Shown: in pieces, positions 57,898 to 59,449 of the stretch
Position numbering within the stretch: position 1 is the first letter of the stretch
Layout: the number at the start of each line of letters is the position of its first letter
DNA from: an uncultured bacterium
GTDB lineage: Bacteria; Patescibacteriota; Minisyncoccia; Phycocordibacterales; UBA2100
Assembly: GCA_903854215.1 (NCBI GenBank)
Contig: CAINVT010000058.1
Location: forward strand, 1 to 59,449
Length of the DNA: 59,449 bases
Direction of reading: 5' to 3'
Notes under the pieces: generated by a model
What the model was told of the DNA's origin: nothing
What the model saw: the letters and a program-made list of their open reading frames with translations, nothing else
Databases searched by the model: none
Made by a program: the position numbers and the translations under genes

Positions 57898-58422
57898 CTA
57901 TTGTACTTCAAATAACCTTGAAAGTATCGAGGCACCTGAAGTCTTAAGTTCGGTGAAATTCATGTCTTTATCGATACGGAAAAGAACATCAAATCCGTCA
58001 CCGGCAGTTGGCGGTTGCGCTTGGAGTTCTGCATATGCCGTACGCAGATATTCCTCGGAGACTTTCTTTCCCCTCGATGCGTTACGGTTCAGCACTTCCT
58101 CCAGAGGAATATCAAAGAAGAGTCCTTCAATCGTATTTACGCCCGCTAATCTTGCATCATCTACGAATCGTCTGCGTCGTGCCTGGTTCGAAAACGTCGA
58201 ATCGAAAACGGTGGTGCGACTCGCCCCGATACTGTCCATCACTCGTTTTCTCGCCTCGTTCCAGACAGCTTTGTCATCCGTATGATCATCTTCCTTGCCG
58301 AAGAGTTCGTTTCGGATGTCATCCGGAGATATATATTCATATCCATGTTCTATTGCGAATTTTCTCAGGATCGTCGTCTTTCCTGAACCCGGGATTCCAA
58401 TGCCAAAAATAAAGCTTGCCAT
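57898..58422 (-). CDS. P-loop kinase (polynucleotide kinase-like)
   Basis: 174 residues. FIFGIGIPGSGKTTILRKF is the Walker A loop (about 8-16), SPDDIRNELFG and TTVFDSTFSNQARRRRFVDDAR give the acidic and Lid-type regions of zeta-toxin/PNK-like kinases. The substrate is unknown; RNA or DNA ends, or a small metabolite. The ATG begins 2 nt after the last base of tRNA-Ile, leaving no room for a ribosome-binding site, so the mRNA 5' end is probably made by tRNA 3' cleavage. Confidence 0.75.
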   Translation of the reverse strand: MASFIFGIGIPGSGKTTILRKFAIEHGYEYISPDDIRNELFGKEDDHTDDKAVWNEARKRVMDSIGASRTTVFDSTFSNQARRRRFVDDARLAGVNTIEGLFFDIPLEEVLNRNASRGKKVSEEYLRTAYAELQAQPPTAGDGFDVLFRIDKDMNFTELKTSGASILSRLFEVQ

Positions 58423-58424
58423 TG

Positions 58425-58496
58425 TGCGCCGGGAAGGAATCGGACCTTCGACCTCTGTCTTATCAGGACAGCGTTCTACCACTGAACTACCGGCGC
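58425..58496 (-). tRNA. tRNA-Ile (anticodon GAT), atypical T loop
   Basis: 72 nt: acceptor GCGCCGG/CCGGCGC, D arm GTTC..GAAC, anticodon arm CTGTC-CTGATAA-GACAG, T arm GAAGG-TCCGATT-CCTTC. Position 55, nearly always T (pseudouridine), is C here. CCA is not encoded. It directly precedes the kinase gene. Confidence 0.92.
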
Positions 58497-58581
58497 TTAC
58501 AGGAGCGATAGTAGCAAAAAACGATGATATATGCTAGTTTTTGTCAGGGCAATGAGGCTCTGTTCAACGTGGGAGATGTTC

Positions 58582-58806
58582 TTGTCGTATATTTCGTATG
58601 TGCCAGGCAAAGATCATCGCGGAGATGATCGCGGGCGGACGAACACATTCGGAGGCAAGTTTTTCGCTGACGTTCGGCTTCTCGACGCCGACATTGAGAA
58701 AGTATCCCAACACATGGCGGCGGCCGAAAAAAGTCGCAAAAAAACGCGCCGCAAGCGGAAAACGTTGAGCCAACAGGAGCAAGCTGCAATTCAGCATGGA
58801 AACTGA
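58582..58806 (+). CDS. Small basic orphan protein, 74 aa (TTG start)
   Basis: I do not recognise it. TTG 58582 is preferred because GGGAG (58571-58575) lies 6 nt upstream; an in-frame ATG at 58576 touches that site. The chain has a central FGGKFFADVRLLDADIEKVSQHM helix and a highly basic stretch (KSRKKTRRKRKT) near the C-terminus, which could contact nucleic acid. It is followed by a terminator and diverges from tRNA-Ile, so it is a separate short transcript. Confidence 0.55.
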   Translation: MSYISYVPGKDHRGDDRGRTNTFGGKFFADVRLLDADIEKVSQHMAAAEKSRKKTRRKRKTLSQQEQAAIQHGN

Positions 58807-58827
58807 TGCAATTTTCTATACAAAAAG

Positions 58828-58854
58828 AGCGGTCGCATAGCGGCCGCTTTTTTA
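58828..58854 (+). terminator. Terminator of the 74-aa gene
   Basis: AGCGGTCGC-ATA-GCGGCCGCT (one G-T pair) followed by TTTTTTAT. Confidence 0.75.
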
Positions 58855-58946
58855 TGAACTTTTCAAACTGTGGAAATGACAGTGGCGAAGAGATGTGCCA
58901 TATGCTAGCATCTTCGACGGAGCATGGGGCTCCGGGAGGCTTAACA

Positions 58947-59138
58947 GTGGTCAAAATTATTGGACCCGACGGCAAACAACACCGTAAGCCAAAAGACCGG
59001 CTCGAGAGCGATGAGTCTGTAGATTCCGCGCCGAATATCGTCACCACAAGACGGAGAGGCAAGCCGCGCTGGACATCTGAAGACTACAGGCTCCGTGGTA
59101 TTGAAACGGCGACGTCTACCCCCATGTATATCGAGTAG
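58947..59138 (+). CDS. Small polar orphan protein, 63 aa (GTG start)
   Basis: I do not recognise it. GTG 58947 follows a GGGAGG Shine-Dalgarno by 7 nt; the longer frame from 58806 overlaps the previous gene and its terminator and is rejected. The protein starts VVKIIGPDGKQHRKPKDR, has a Ser/Asp-rich middle and a basic RRRGKPRWTSEDYRLRGIE segment; no TM helix. A strong terminator follows. A TATGCTAG box precedes it and also occurs before the gene at 58582, so the two may share a promoter type. Confidence 0.6.
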   Translation: MVKIIGPDGKQHRKPKDRLESDESVDSAPNIVTTRRRGKPRWTSEDYRLRGIETATSTPMYIE

Positions 59139-59157
59139 GCGCGCTCACGGGACTATG

Positions 59158-59191
59158 CGGCCACCCTCTTCTGGGCGGCCGTTTTATTTTA
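59158..59191 (+). terminator. Terminator of the 63-aa gene
   Basis: CGGCCACCC-TCTTCT-GGGCGGCCG followed by TTTTATTTTA. Confidence 0.75.
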
Positions 59192-59449
59192 TCGACCCAA
59201 ACCAAAAACCACCTCTCGACTGTGCTCGGGGTGTTTTTCGTATAGCAAAACAATTCACAAACAGTAGAAAATCACTCTTTTGTTCCGTCCATCTCGTCAC
59301 GGTCTTTCCCGTGTGTCTGACAGATTGAAGGGTATTACTGTCATAACCCTTGTGTGCTCAGCTGAGACACACAAATCGACAATCAGTCTCCTTCCACCGA
59401 AGTGGAGATCAACGTCCAATTTTGGAATGAATCCACGAGCAGCTTCCGC
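59192..59449. other. Right-edge region without a recognised gene
   Basis: Holds an imperfect hairpin with A-rich and T-rich ends (59204-59238, AAAAACCACC with GGGGTGTTTTT), which could terminate transcription in either direction, and a dyad TGTGTGCTCAG/CTGAGACACACA at 59351-59373 that could be an operator. A gene may start at the window edge, but nothing can be supported. Confidence 0.4.

Noticed and set aside
1-59449. CRISPR array, prophage or known anti-phage system
   Set aside because: No regularly spaced repeats, integrase, capsid or recognised defence gene combination is visible; the only mobile gene is the RAYT.

Overview
The window looks like a chromosomal segment of a Patescibacteria/CPR bacterium, probably Parcubacteria-like, using the standard code with TGA as stop. 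Reasons: a 23S rRNA gene enlarged by extra hairpins with no 16S gene beside it, very tight gene packing, many short monocistronic genes, a large surface-glycan gene cluster, a TraC/VirD4-like ATPase with a proline-rich tail and secreted LamG and lamin-tail proteins. The lineage call is inference from gene content; no database search was possible.

Layout: 1-769 is the 5' part of a 23S rRNA gene (minus strand) with a structured leader to about 1341. Positions 1521-6600 hold a NUDIX hydrolase, a sugar-1-phosphate nucleotidyltransferase, a membrane protein, a winged-helix protein, rplL and rplJ and two small orphan genes. Positions 6617-10723 hold a membrane protein, a secreted LCAT-like lipase and a RAYT transposase unit with 55-bp inverted ends. 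Positions 10735-43357 are mainly a surface polysaccharide region: nine GT4-type glycosyltransferases, a GT-A transferase, a polyprenol-phosphate mannosyltransferase with GtrA, two GT39-like membrane proteins, a Wzx flippase, GDP-mannose dehydratase, two epimerases, a short UDP-glucose dehydrogenase, methyltransferases, a polysaccharide deacetylase and three DUF218-like proteins. Positions 43367-50633 carry a lamin-tail protein, a conjugation-type ATPase, small membrane proteins, rsmI, murC and murD. Positions 50997-54941 carry a class I ribonucleotide reductase whose small subunit has the Chlamydia-type (subclass Ic) phenylalanine. The right end holds MscS, a histidine phosphatase, tRNA-Leu, murA, tRNA-Ile directly fused to a P-loop kinase gene, and two short orphan genes.

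How the genes work together: nucleotide sugars (NTase, Gmd, epimerases, UGD) feed the glycosyltransferases. Dol-P-Man-type donors and GT39 enzymes act at the membrane, Wzx exports lipid-linked glycan, and FkbM/SAM methyltransferases and the deacetylase modify it. MurA, MurC and MurD make peptidoglycan precursors. The lipase, the LamG protein and the lamin-tail protein are exported and may serve host contact or nutrient capture.

Two styles of gene start stand out. At least nine genes have a -10-like hexamer 6-8 nt before the start codon, implying leaderless mRNAs. A second set, mostly short or orphan genes with their own promoter and terminator, has a strong Shine-Dalgarno and often a GTG or TTG start. 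Other notable items are a duplicated structured RNA behind rplL with compensatory base changes, an 18-nt copy of the 16S rRNA 3' tail between murD and murC, a promoter-terminator pair ahead of the 23S gene, and short perfect palindromes inside genes. I see no CRISPR array, prophage or recognisable defence island.
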